A stretch of 64,000 nucleotides of DNA from Timonella corticicola. GTDB lineage: Bacteria > Actinomycetota > Actinomycetes > Actinomycetales > Cellulomonadaceae. The notes under the pieces were generated by a model. The model saw nothing but the letters and a program-made list of their open reading frames with translations, searched no databases and was not told the origin of the DNA. Location of the stretch: positions 62,001 through 126,000 of the forward strand of contig NZ_JBHUOP010000001.1 of the NCBI RefSeq assembly GCF_042683685.1, in the 5' to 3' direction. Of this stretch, positions 52,994-61,260 are shown piece by piece; the first letter of the stretch is position 1, and each line of letters begins with the position of its first letter. Position numbers and translations under genes: made by a program.

Positions 52994-53859
52994 CAAACAC
53001 GACAGCAACGGCAATCGACATCTGCGGCGTACACCGCGTATTTGGCTCGGGGGCCAAACAGGTCACAGCGTTGCACGACATCAACCTGAAGATAGCCGCG
53101 GGTGAGTTCGTCTCGTTGATCGGCCCATCGGGTTGCGGCAAATCGACACTGCTGCGGCTGATCGCCGATCTCGACCAACCCACCGACGGCGAGATCACGG
53201 TGTTCGGGCATTCCCCGAGTGAGGCGCGCCGAGCCCGCGAATACGGCATTGCCTTCCAGCAGGCAGGCCTGTTGCCGTGGCGTTCCGTACGCGAGAACGT
53301 CGACCTGCCTCTGCGGTTGGCGGGTCGGGGAAAGCATGCACGACGTGAACGCATCGATCACCTGCTCGACATGGTCGGTTTGACGAGCTTCGCCGATCAC
53401 TATCCCGACCAACTCTCGGGCGGCATGCAACAGCGAGTGGCCATCGCCCGAGCGCTCGCGGAGGAACCGTCTCTGCTCCTCATGGATGAACCCTTCGGTG
53501 CACTCGACGAGATGACCAGGGAACACCTGCAAACCCAACTCCTGCGCATCAGCGCGGAATCTCGGGCAGCGGTCGTGTTCGTCACCCACTCCATACCGGA
53601 AGCCGTGTTCCTGTCCAACCGGGTGGTTGTCATGTCGCCGCGTCCAGGCGAGATCCGCCGCATCGTGGACATCGACCTGGACCGCAGCGCGGTCACTCCG
53701 CAGAGTGCATCGCCACTGTCGGAGCGTTCCAAGAACGCCGAACCAGAGCACGACACCGTAGACCTACGGACGGACGCCCGCTTCTTCGAGGCCGTCGCCC
53801 AGGTACGAGACGCCCTCCACGACGGTGTCCCGACCGGGGCGGGAGTGGATCTGCGATGA
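52990..53859 (+). CDS. ABC transporter ATP-binding protein (NitT/TauT type)
   Basis: 289 residues from ATG 52990 (GGAGG site); the frame is open far upstream inside the permease gene. Walker A is GPSGCGKST, the Q-loop lies in AFQQAGLLPWRSV, the signature is LSGGMQQRVAIARALA, Walker B is LLLMDEPFGALDEMT and the switch His is in VTHSIPEA. The last ~60 residues are a polar tail. It energises the two permeases around it. Confidence 0.94.
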   Translation: MTNTTATAIDICGVHRVFGSGAKQVTALHDINLKIAAGEFVSLIGPSGCGKSTLLRLIADLDQPTDGEITVFGHSPSEARRAREYGIAFQQAGLLPWRSVRENVDLPLRLAGRGKHARRERIDHLLDMVGLTSFADHYPDQLSGGMQQRVAIARALAEEPSLLLMDEPFGALDEMTREHLQTQLLRISAESRAAVVFVTHSIPEAVFLSNRVVVMSPRPGEIRRIVDIDLDRSAVTPQSASPLSERSKNAEPEHDTVDLRTDARFFEAVAQVRDALHDGVPTGAGVDLR

Positions 53860-54623
53860 CCGTGCGAAACGCTGTCGCAACCACACTGCCGCCGACCCTG
53901 CTCCTCATCGCACTCATCGGTGCCTGGCAAGCCCTCGTGAGCGTGGGGAACATCCCACCCTTCATCCTGCCCGGACCTGCTGCAATCGCGGACCAGTTCT
54001 CGCAGTTCCGCGAACCGATCACTGGGGCAGCCCTCGTGACCGGGCGTAACGCGCTCGTGGGATTGATCGTGGGGGCACTGCTCGGCATCATCACCGCGAT
54101 TATCTCGGTCACGAGTTGGGTCGTGGACAAGATCAGCGAACCAATCATCAGCGCACTCGCCGTCGTACCCATCGTGGCCCTCGCACCCGTGCTGTACTCG
54201 ATGTTCGGCGCAGGAAGCGAACAGGCCCGAATCATCGTGGCCGGACTTGCCGTGTACGTGCCGGTCTACCTCAACACCCTGACCGGACTGCGTCAGGTGC
54301 TGCCTGTGCACAAGGACCTCATGCGAGCCCTTGCCGCACCATCTCGTGACATCATCCGGTTCGTCACGATCCCTACCGCCACCCCCTACGTGTTCACAGG
54401 TCTGCGCATGGCCTCGGCGCTCGCGGTGATCTCCGCAATCGTGGCCGAGTACTTCGGCGGACCGCGTTCAGGGGTGGGCTCGTTCATTACAACCGCTGCT
54501 GCCGGATCGAACTACGCCCAAGCATGGGCCTACGTATTCGGCGGGATCGTGGTGGGCCTGATCTTTTACACCACCACTCTGGCACTGGAAACCTACGCCC
54601 TGAGAAAGGCAGGACGCCGTTGA
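53856..54623 (+). CDS. Second ABC transporter permease (NitT/TauT type)
   Basis: A 255-residue inner-membrane component with about six helices. The conserved start is WQALVSVGNIPPFILPGPAAIADQF; the coupling loop is MRALAAPSRDIIRFVTIPTATPYVFTGLRMASALAV. It overlaps the ATPase gene by 4 bp. With the first permease it probably forms a heterodimeric channel, as in ThiXY/RibXY-like importers. Confidence 0.93.
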   Translation: MTVRNAVATTLPPTLLLIALIGAWQALVSVGNIPPFILPGPAAIADQFSQFREPITGAALVTGRNALVGLIVGALLGIITAIISVTSWVVDKISEPIISALAVVPIVALAPVLYSMFGAGSEQARIIVAGLAVYVPVYLNTLTGLRQVLPVHKDLMRALAAPSRDIIRFVTIPTATPYVFTGLRMASALAVISAIVAEYFGGPRSGVGSFITTAAAGSNYAQAWAYVFGGIVVGLIFYTTTLALETYALRKAGRR

Positions 54624-54674
54624 TTTCAGACCGCACTGCGGTCACCGCCCAAGATCCTTCGGAAGTGAGAAGAC

Positions 54675-55841
54675 ATGAAAACTCGTAAGACACTCGTCGC
54701 GCCACTAGCGGCAGCACTCACGCTCGGCCTGACCCTGACCGCCTGCACCGTGGGCGACACCGAAACCCCGACACCGACCCCAGACGCAACGGATTCGACC
54801 GAGACATCGGGAGAACTCACCAAGGTCAAACTGCAGTTGCAATGGCTCACCCAGGGACAGTTCGCGGGCTACTACGCCGCACTGAGCGAGGGCTTCTATG
54901 AGGAAGAAGGCCTTGACGTCGAAATCATTCCCTCCGGTGGCGACATCGTGCCACAGGACGCACTCGCCCAGGGCGAGGTCGACTACGCGATTGCGTGGGT
55001 GCCCAAGGTACTCGGCTCGATCGAACAGGGTGCGAACATCACCAACGTGGCCCAGATCTTTGAACGCTCGGCAACCCTGCAGGTCTCCTTCAAGGATGCG
55101 GGCATCACCTCGCCCGCAGATCTCGCCGGCAAGAAGGTGGGCTCGTGGGGCTACGGCAACGAGTGGGAGCTGTTCGCGGGCCTCAACAAGGCCGATGTCA
55201 CCGACTTTGAACTCGTGACCCAGGCGTTCGATATGCTCGGGCTGCTCAACGGTGACATCGATGCCGCCCAGGCGATGACGTACAACGAGTACGCGCAACT
55301 GCTTGAGACCGTAAACCCCGACACCGGCGAGCTCTACACCCCGGATGACTTCAACGTCATCGATTGGAACGACGAGGGTACGGCAATGCTCCAGGACGCA
55401 ATCTGGGCTGACGCTGACCGTCTCGCCTCAGATGAAGCCTATGCGGAGACGACCGTGAAGTTCATCAAGGCCTCGATCAAGGGCTGGGCGTTCGCACGTG
55501 ACAACGCGGAGGACTCCGCAACCATCGTGACCGAGGCGGGATCCACGCTTGGCGCGAGCCACCAACTGTGGATGGTCAACGAGGTCAACAAGCTACTCTG
55601 GCCAAACACCACCGGTGGTCTGGGGCTGGTCGATGAATCGGCGTGGGCCGCGACCGTCGAGATGGCGCTCGGAACCTCAAACGAGACCGGTGCAACCATC
55701 ATCACCTCGGAACCACCAAGCACCGCCTATTCGAACGAATACGTGACCAAGGCGCTTGCCGAACTCACTGAGGAAGGCGTGGACGTGGTTGGAGAGGGCT
55801 TCAGCCCGCTGACCGTCACGCTCAACGAGGGCGGCAACTAG
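54675..55841 (+). CDS. NMT1/THI5-like substrate-binding lipoprotein
   Basis: 388 residues. A signal peptide with lipobox LTLTAC (acylated Cys24) is followed by a Thr/Pro-rich linker and the NMT1/THI5 domain: LQLQWLTQGQFAGYYAALSEGFYEEEGLDVEI, then GGDIVPQDALAQGEVDYAIAW. This fold binds pyrimidine- or thiamine-precursor-like and sulfonate ligands. In this operon a pyrimidine, dihydropyrimidine or hydantoin is the natural guess. It is the last transporter gene. Confidence 0.92.
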   Translation: MKTRKTLVAPLAAALTLGLTLTACTVGDTETPTPTPDATDSTETSGELTKVKLQLQWLTQGQFAGYYAALSEGFYEEEGLDVEIIPSGGDIVPQDALAQGEVDYAIAWVPKVLGSIEQGANITNVAQIFERSATLQVSFKDAGITSPADLAGKKVGSWGYGNEWELFAGLNKADVTDFELVTQAFDMLGLLNGDIDAAQAMTYNEYAQLLETVNPDTGELYTPDDFNVIDWNDEGTAMLQDAIWADADRLASDEAYAETTVKFIKASIKGWAFARDNAEDSATIVTEAGSTLGASHQLWMVNEVNKLLWPNTTGGLGLVDESAWAATVEMALGTSNETGATIITSEPPSTAYSNEYVTKALAELTEEGVDVVGEGFSPLTVTLNEGGN

Positions 55842-56177
55842 CTCCAGTTGGGGACAAAGCAGCGGTGCGGAGGGTACCACCGTGGACACAGTAGCGCAGC
55901 GGAGGGTAGGGATCTCGCGGAGCAGATCCCTACCGGAGCGAAGCGGATACAGTTCGCGGCTGTCGAGCACTAGTCTCGCGGAGCAGGCTGTTACCGGAGC
56001 ATAAGCGAATGTAGTTCCCAACCAGAAAACGCTAGTTGGGCATGAGATAGCGGTGCCCGCCAGCACAACCGCACGGCTGGTGCGTGCTGAACATGGAGTT
56101 CAGCACGCACCTCAGCCCACATAGTTCTTACACACGGGCAACCTTTTCAGGCTGCTCACGGTTTATGGAGAAGACTC
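55842..56177 (+). other. Repeat-bearing intergenic region after the transporter
   Basis: 336 bp without a gene. A perfect hairpin, GGTAGGGATCT / AGATCCCTACC (55905–55934, loop 8), may terminate the transporter operon. Two imperfect direct repeats start TCTCGCGGAGCAG (55913–55955 and 55974–56017), about 61 bp apart, and contain TACCGGAGC and GCGGATACAGTTC-like parts. Confidence 0.5.
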
Positions 56178-57512
56178 ATGGCAATAATCAGCGTTGAGCA
56201 GAGCACTGCGGTAGAACGTAGCAAGGAGACAATCGCGCTCGACCGAGCCCACGTGTTCCATTCGTGGTCCGCGCAGGGCACATTGGCTCCGATCGATATT
56301 GTTGCCGCGCGCGGCGTAACCATCCGCGATGGTGAGGGGCGCGCCTATCTGGACTTCTCGTCGCAACTCGTCAATGTCAACATCGGACACCAGCACCCTG
56401 CTGTGCTGGCCGCAATTCACGAGCAGACCGACATCCTGACCACAATCGCACCAAGCCACGCCAACGCCGCCCGCAGTACTGCGGCTAGGCTCATCACAGA
56501 CCGTGCACCGGATGGATTCAACAGGGTGTTCTTCACCAACGGAGGGGCGGACGCGAACGAGAACGCCATCCGCATGGCCCGCCAGTACACGGGACGACCA
56601 AAGATTCTGTCCGCATACCGCTCATATCACGGCAACACGGGCGCGGCGGTCAATGCGACCGGAGATTGGCGCCGCATTCCGAATGAGTTCGCCACCGGCC
56701 ATGTCCACTTCTTCACCCCGTACCTGCTGCGCTCGGAGTTCTGGGCGCAGTCGCAGGAACAGGAATGCGAACGCGCACTACACCACCTCGAACGGGTCAT
56801 CCTCAGCGAGGGCCCACAGAGTATTGCGGCGATCCTGCTCGAAACCATCCCGGGCACGGCGGGCATACTCACACCACCACCCGGATACCTGCCGGGGGTC
56901 CGCAAACTGGCTGACAAGTACGGAATCCTGCTGATTCTCGACGAGGTGATGGCCGGATTCGGGCGCTGCGGCACCTGGTTCGCCTTCGAGCACTACAACG
57001 TGGTGCCAGACCTCATCACCTTCGCCAAGGGCGTCAACTCCGGCTACGTTCCAGCCGGGGGAGTCATCATCAGCGATCCCATCGCCGAATACTTCAACGA
57101 CCGCATATTCCCCGGTGGCCTCACCTACTCCGGGCACCCGCTCGCGATGGCCGCGATCGTGGGAACCCTCACCGCCATGGATCAGGAGGGTATCGTCGAC
57201 AACGCCCGTGAGATCGGCAAGACGGCACTTGGGCCCGGGTTGGGTGCGCTCAAAGACGCGCACCCCACAATCGCGGAGGTCCGCGGAGTGGGAGTATTCT
57301 GGGCCGTGGAACTCACGGAGCCCGACACAACCGTCCCGCTTGCGCCGACGCAACTGGCGGCCGTGAAAAACTATTGCCAAGACCACGGACTCATCGTGTT
57401 CGCGGCAGAAAACCGAATCCACCTGGTCCCACCATGCGTGGTCACCCGCGACGAAGTCGAGGAGGCCCTCGCAATACTTGGGGCTGCGCTCGACGTTCTG
57501 GAGGCATCATGA
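56178..57512 (+). CDS. Class III aminotransferase (probable beta-alanine:oxoacid type)
   Basis: A 444-residue fold-type I PLP enzyme. The ATG at 56178 follows GGAGAAGACTC. Motifs are FFTNGGADANENAIRMAR, LLILDEVMAGFGRCGTWFAFEHY with the PLP Asp, and FAKGVNSGYVPAGG with the Schiff-base K284. It is annotated in relatives as aspartate or omega-amino-acid aminotransferase. After ureidopropionase the expected reaction is beta-alanine to malonic semialdehyde. It is coupled to the SDR gene by an ATGA overlap. Confidence 0.92.
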   Translation: MAIISVEQSTAVERSKETIALDRAHVFHSWSAQGTLAPIDIVAARGVTIRDGEGRAYLDFSSQLVNVNIGHQHPAVLAAIHEQTDILTTIAPSHANAARSTAARLITDRAPDGFNRVFFTNGGADANENAIRMARQYTGRPKILSAYRSYHGNTGAAVNATGDWRRIPNEFATGHVHFFTPYLLRSEFWAQSQEQECERALHHLERVILSEGPQSIAAILLETIPGTAGILTPPPGYLPGVRKLADKYGILLILDEVMAGFGRCGTWFAFEHYNVVPDLITFAKGVNSGYVPAGGVIISDPIAEYFNDRIFPGGLTYSGHPLAMAAIVGTLTAMDQEGIVDNAREIGKTALGPGLGALKDAHPTIAEVRGVGVFWAVELTEPDTTVPLAPTQLAAVKNYCQDHGLIVFAAENRIHLVPPCVVTRDEVEEALAILGAALDVLEAS

Positions 57513-58285
57513 CCGTAACTTCACACCAGCCCGAAACCCAGCGCAAGCGGGCGGTCGTGACCGGGGCATCGTCGGGAATCGGAGCTGCCACCGTGCGACT
57601 CCTGGTAGCCAGCGGCTGGGATGTGGTCGCCCTCGCACGGCGCGAGGCGCGCCTACGTGCGCTCGCTCAGGAGACCGGCTGCACGTACGTGGTCGCCGAT
57701 ATCACTGCCGACGAGTCGGTTGCCCAAGCGGTCGAGGCCATCACTGCTGGTGGCCGGGTTGATGCGTTGGTGAACAACGCCGGTGGAGCGCTTGGCGCGG
57801 ACCGCGTGGACAATGCTGACCTCGAACAGTGGTCGCGCATGTATGAACTCAACGTTCTGGGAACGTTCCGGATGACGAACGCCCTGCTACCGGCGCTACG
57901 CGAGACGGCGGGGTCCATCGTGGTCGTCACCTCGACTGCCGCGCACGAACCCTATGAGGGAGGAGGGGGATACGTTGCAGCGAAGTTCGCCGAGCGCGTC
58001 GCTGCCCGTACACTGCGCCTCGAACTCGTGGGCGAGCCACTGCGCGTGATCGAGATCGCGCCGGGAATGGTGCACACCGAGGAGTTCTCGCTCGTGCGTT
58101 TCGCAGGCGACCAGGGCAAAGCGGACGCCGTGTACGACGGAGTGCCCAACCCCTTGCAGGCCGAGGACATCGCCGAGGCGATTCGGTGGAGCCTGAGCAT
58201 GCCAGCGCATGTCAACGTAGACTCACTAGTTGTGCGTCCCGTTGCCCAAGCTGCGTACACCAAGACCCACCGTGTGACCTCCTGA
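57509..58285 (+). CDS. Short-chain dehydrogenase, YdfG-like (3-hydroxy acid dehydrogenase)
   Basis: 258 residues from ATG 57509, overlapping the aminotransferase stop. The nucleotide site is TGASSGIG, the structural motif LVNNAGGALG, and the catalytic Y155-x-x-x-K159 lies in GGGYVAAKF with a Ser in VVTSTAAHEPYEGG. The PYEGGG-Y-x-x-x-K pattern and C-terminal ALVRPVAQ-type end match YdfG. YdfG reduces malonic semialdehyde to 3-hydroxypropionate in pyrimidine catabolism, which fits the upstream aminotransferase exactly. Confidence 0.9.
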   Translation: MTVTSHQPETQRKRAVVTGASSGIGAATVRLLVASGWDVVALARREARLRALAQETGCTYVVADITADESVAQAVEAITAGGRVDALVNNAGGALGADRVDNADLEQWSRMYELNVLGTFRMTNALLPALRETAGSIVVVTSTAAHEPYEGGGGYVAAKFAERVAARTLRLELVGEPLRVIEIAPGMVHTEEFSLVRFAGDQGKADAVYDGVPNPLQAEDIAEAIRWSLSMPAHVNVDSLVVRPVAQAAYTKTHRVTS

Positions 58286-58336
58286 CGGACTTATAGCTCG
58301 CTGTTCAGCGTTCAATGTGTGGGGAAACTCGCGGAG

Positions 58337-58377
58337 GTGTGGGTTATAGACCCACCCATCGTCGAAGAAACCCACAC
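58337..58377 (+). promoter_or_regulatory. Alternative hairpins between the SDR and LLM genes
   Basis: GTGTGGGTT (58337–58345) can pair with AACCCACAC (58369–58377), but GTGGGT (58339–58344) can instead pair with ACCCAC (58350–58355). Mutually exclusive stems of this kind can act as an attenuator. They sit in the 154-bp gap before the second LLM gene. Confidence 0.35.
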
Positions 58378-58439
58378 GTCGAGGTTCGCAGTAGGGAACG
58401 TACCTAGAAACGTACGGGTAATAGTGAAAGAGAGAGTTA

Positions 58440-59441
58440 ATGTCTGACCTAACTATCGGTTATGCGGCCATGCTGGAGCAGTTCCACCCGACCGACATCG
58501 TGGACTACTCGGTTCTCGCAGAACAGCACGGGTTCAGTGGCGTCATGGCGGCCGACCACTTCCAGCCATGGGTTCCCGCACAGGGACAGTCGGCGTTCGT
58601 GTGGAACGTTCTGTCCGCACTGGGCGAGCGTACCGTGGGGGACATCGGTCCAGGCGTGACCGCACCAACGTTCCGCTGGCACCCGGCGATGGTCGCCCAG
58701 GCCTCCGCAACCCTCGCCGCGATGTACCCTGGACGCCACTGGCTCGGACTCGGTTCCGGCGAAGCACTCAATGAGCACATCACCGGCCAGTACTGGCCCG
58801 AGGCCCCTGAGCGGATCAACCGCATGTTCGAGGCGATCGATATCATCAAGAAACTGTTCAACGCCTCGCTCGCAGGTAAGGACGTCAAGCATCAGGGCCA
58901 GTTCTACAAGATGGAATCGACTCGACTGTGGACTATGCCTGAGGTTCCGCCGGAGATATTGGTGGCAACTGCTGGACCGGTCACCGCAAAGCGAGCCGGT
59001 AAGCATGCGGACGGCCTGATCACGGTGGGTGCTCCCCTGGAGAAGATCGAGATGTTGTTCGGCAGGTTTGCCGCTGGAGCACGCGAGGTGGGTCGCGATC
59101 CAGAGACCATGCCAAAGGTATTGCAGATCCACATGTCCTGGGCGCCGACCGATGAGGAAGCCCTGGCGAACGCGATGGATCAGTGGCCGAACGGCGGCAT
59201 GAAATTCCCCAAAGCGGACATCCGCTCGCCGTTCGAGTTCGAGCAGATCGCAAAGCTTGTACGCCCAGAGGACTTCGAGGGGCGGATGGTGATCTCCTCC
59301 GATCCAGACGAGCACCGGGCACACATCCAAAAGTTCGTGGACCTCGGATTCGACCGAATCTACCTGCACAACGTGGGCCGTAATCAGAAGGAATGGATCG
59401 AGGTCTTCGGACGTGAGGTTCTGCCGAAGCTGAAGCGATAG
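58440..59441 (+). CDS. LLM-class F420-dependent-type oxidoreductase (second copy, FGD-like branch)
   Basis: 333 residues after a GAAAGAGAGAG site. It opens MSDLTIGYAAMLEQFHPTDIV and has SGVMAADHFQPWVPAQGQSAF, GPGVTAPTFRWHPAMVAQASATLAAMYPGRHWLGLGSGEALNEHI. This is the branch that includes F420-dependent glucose-6-phosphate dehydrogenase-like proteins. It differs from the LLM at 50955, so this is not a recent duplication. It probably belongs to the same catabolic cluster. The cofactor and substrate are unproven. Confidence 0.88.
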   Translation: MSDLTIGYAAMLEQFHPTDIVDYSVLAEQHGFSGVMAADHFQPWVPAQGQSAFVWNVLSALGERTVGDIGPGVTAPTFRWHPAMVAQASATLAAMYPGRHWLGLGSGEALNEHITGQYWPEAPERINRMFEAIDIIKKLFNASLAGKDVKHQGQFYKMESTRLWTMPEVPPEILVATAGPVTAKRAGKHADGLITVGAPLEKIEMLFGRFAAGAREVGRDPETMPKVLQIHMSWAPTDEEALANAMDQWPNGGMKFPKADIRSPFEFEQIAKLVRPEDFEGRMVISSDPDEHRAHIQKFVDLGFDRIYLHNVGRNQKEWIEVFGREVLPKLKR

Positions 59442-59506
59442 GTTGCGCTGAATCCCTGGGCGGAGGGCGGACTCGCAAGGGCGAGGCTGCTCAGAAATTG
59501 CTCCAA

Positions 59507-59556
59507 GATGGGAGGGTACCGTTACATCTGCGTGGTTGTAACGGTACCCTCCCATC
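59507..59556. terminator. Perfect 20-bp-stem hairpin after the LLM gene
   Basis: Perfect 20-nt arms (59507–59526, 59537–59556) with a 10-nt loop; the arms include GGGAGGGTACCGTTACA. It lies between convergent genes and is symmetrical, so it could terminate both. It has no T run. Confidence 0.65.
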
Positions 59557-59598
59557 GCTCTCCGCATGAGTTAGCAGAAAGGCTCGCAACCGCGTTGG

Positions 59599-59698
59599 GA
59601 GGGGAACGGCCTGGACTGCCGCGAGGGCTCGTCGGCAATGGGAGACCTGGCCGCGCGGGAACGTGAGGGGAACGATCAACTGGACTGATCGTCGGCAA
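59599..59698. repeat. Two related hairpin repeats downstream of the membrane-protein gene
   Basis: Copies at 59599–59638 and 59665–59698 share GAGGGGAACG, CTGGACTG and (T)CGTCGGCAA but differ in the stem letters: CGGC/GCCG around the first loop, ACGATCA/TGATCGT around the second. On the minus strand both follow the stop of the membrane gene. Confidence 0.5.
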
Positions 59699-59715
59699 GC
59701 AGGAAAGCAGCGGCA

Positions 59716-60183
59716 CTACAAAACGCGAGGGTTCTCCTCGAACGTGCGCAAACGACTCGCGGACCATGTGTACATTGCGCCCCACACGGCAATCACCGAC
59801 CCGCCAAGCGCCAGCGCCTGGCCGAGTTGGACCTCGCCATCTCGGATCACATGAACCAGCCACCCGCCGACCACAGCCCACAAAAACCCGGCAAAAACTA
59901 CCGTCTGGTTACGGCCCGAACACAGGTGGCTATACACGTGACGGATTTCCTCGTCGCTCCACCGCTTGATGTTGCCTGCCTCCGTGTTGGTCATGATGAC
60001 TCGGGAGGAATAGTTCTCAACTGCTTGCAGAGCGATCAGCGGCACGACGGCGATTCCGGCAACCACGAAAGCCTGCGAGTCGCGAGTAATAAGCCACGCG
60101 CCAACGAGGGCGAGTATGAGCAGCCAGAAGGTCGCCGCAATCTTGTTGGGCGGGTGCGGGCAGGCGTGTGGGATGAGACGCAT
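59716..60183 (-). CDS. Small polytopic membrane protein of unknown function
   Basis: 155 residues from the ATG at 60183, preceded by AAAAGGAACTC; the frame is open upstream. Four hydrophobic segments are visible: ATFWLLILALVGAWLI, AFVVAGIAVVPLIALQAV, TVVFAGFLWAVVGGWLV and LGQALALGGSVIAVWGAMY. A polar loop TEAGNIKRWSDEEIRHVYSHL sits between the second and third. The family is not recognised. It is 56 bp downstream of, and on the same strand as, the LysR gene. Confidence 0.7.
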   Translation of the reverse strand: MRLIPHACPHPPNKIAATFWLLILALVGAWLITRDSQAFVVAGIAVVPLIALQAVENYSSRVIMTNTEAGNIKRWSDEEIRHVYSHLCSGRNQTVVFAGFLWAVVGGWLVHVIRDGEVQLGQALALGGSVIAVWGAMYTWSASRLRTFEENPRVL

Positions 60184-60239
60184 GAGTTCCTTTTGGTGTG
60201 TGGCGTGCCTATCCAGGGTCGCACATATGGGGCGCGAGT

Positions 60240-61145
60240 TCAGCACACCGGTTGAGGGCACGAGTCGGATACCAGGTCGAGCAGATGAGCCGATGGGGTT
60301 CCTCCGCGGTCCCAGGACGGTGAGATGACCGAAACTTTCCATACCGCGGAGTCAGTGGGAAGCGAGAGCACCCGAAGCTGGGCGGCCTGAGGTTTTGCCG
60401 CTATATGACGTGGCACAATCGCAATTCCCAGACCTCTCGTGACTAGGTCGAGCAGAGTGTGCACGTCGTTGACCGTGCACCGCACGCGGCGCGATACGCT
60501 CTGGGAGGCGAGCATGGAGTCGTTGAGTGTGCGAATACTCCAGTTCGGGGCAAAGTCGATGAAGTCTTGCCCGTCGAGTTCACTCCAACTGACACGGGAA
60601 TTGCTGGCCAGACTCGTGAGGGCAGAGTGGCGTTCCGGGACCAGCAACACAAGTGACTCCTGCCCGAGATCGCGGTGCGGCAGCGAGCCAAGATGATGGG
60701 AACCGGCAATGAACGCCACGTCCAGGTCGCCGGCTCTGGACATGGCGACAAGGTCGTGAGAACCCGTCTGCACGAACTGGGTCTCCACTCGGGGATGGCG
60801 GTGATGGAAACGCTCAAGCAGCGTGACAACCTCGATGATGCCGAGGCACTGCTCTGCGCCGACTCGGAGCGATCCGGTGACTTCTCGGCTTGCTCGTACA
60901 ACCGCGTCGCGCGCACTCGCCGCGTGGGAGAGCATGTCACGGGCGTAGGGCAGTAGAGCCGAACCTGCCTCAGTGAGTTCGACCCGACGGGTTGTCCGGT
61001 CGAACAGGGGAGTTCCCAGTTCGTCTTCGAGGCCGCGAATAGCGGATGAAAGTCCTGATTGGGAGATGCCTGCCAGGTCTGCAGCGCGCGTGAAGTTCCG
61101 TTCTTCGGCCACTGCGAGCAGGTATTCCATCTGACGTAAGTCCAT
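60240..61145 (-). CDS. LysR-family transcriptional regulator
   Basis: 301 residues. The N-terminal winged helix is MDLRQMEYLLAVAEERNFTRAADLAGISQSGLSSAIRGLEDELGTPLF. The effector domain has SLRVGAEQCLGIIEVVTLLERFHHRHP, and GLGIAIVPRHIA lies near the end. LysR proteins usually control the divergent gene, here an aldo/keto reductase. The residues GAEQCLG include a Cys near the effector pocket. Confidence 0.93.
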   Translation of the reverse strand: MDLRQMEYLLAVAEERNFTRAADLAGISQSGLSSAIRGLEDELGTPLFDRTTRRVELTEAGSALLPYARDMLSHAASARDAVVRASREVTGSLRVGAEQCLGIIEVVTLLERFHHRHPRVETQFVQTGSHDLVAMSRAGDLDVAFIAGSHHLGSLPHRDLGQESLVLLVPERHSALTSLASNSRVSWSELDGQDFIDFAPNWSIRTLNDSMLASQSVSRRVRCTVNDVHTLLDLVTRGLGIAIVPRHIAAKPQAAQLRVLSLPTDSAVWKVSVISPSWDRGGTPSAHLLDLVSDSCPQPVC

Positions 61146-61260
61146 TCAGAACTCCTTCTTCTCAATGTGAGTAATTATAACTGTTGGACTTCTAAGAGTA
61201 GCGCTTCGTAAAGTGAAACCAACACCGAGAAAGTCTCGATGAGCATCAAAGGAGAAGCAC
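61146..61260. promoter_or_regulatory. LysR–aldo/keto reductase divergent promoter region
   Basis: 115 bp between divergent starts, AT-rich in the centre (GTAATTATAACTG). It must hold the LysR operator and the promoters of both genes. A T-N11-A site can be drawn but is too degenerate to fix. Confidence 0.4.

Noticed and set aside
58449..59567. 372-codon frame antisense to the second LLM gene
   Set aside because: The composition mirrors the sense codons, no family motifs are present, and it runs into the palindrome at 59507.
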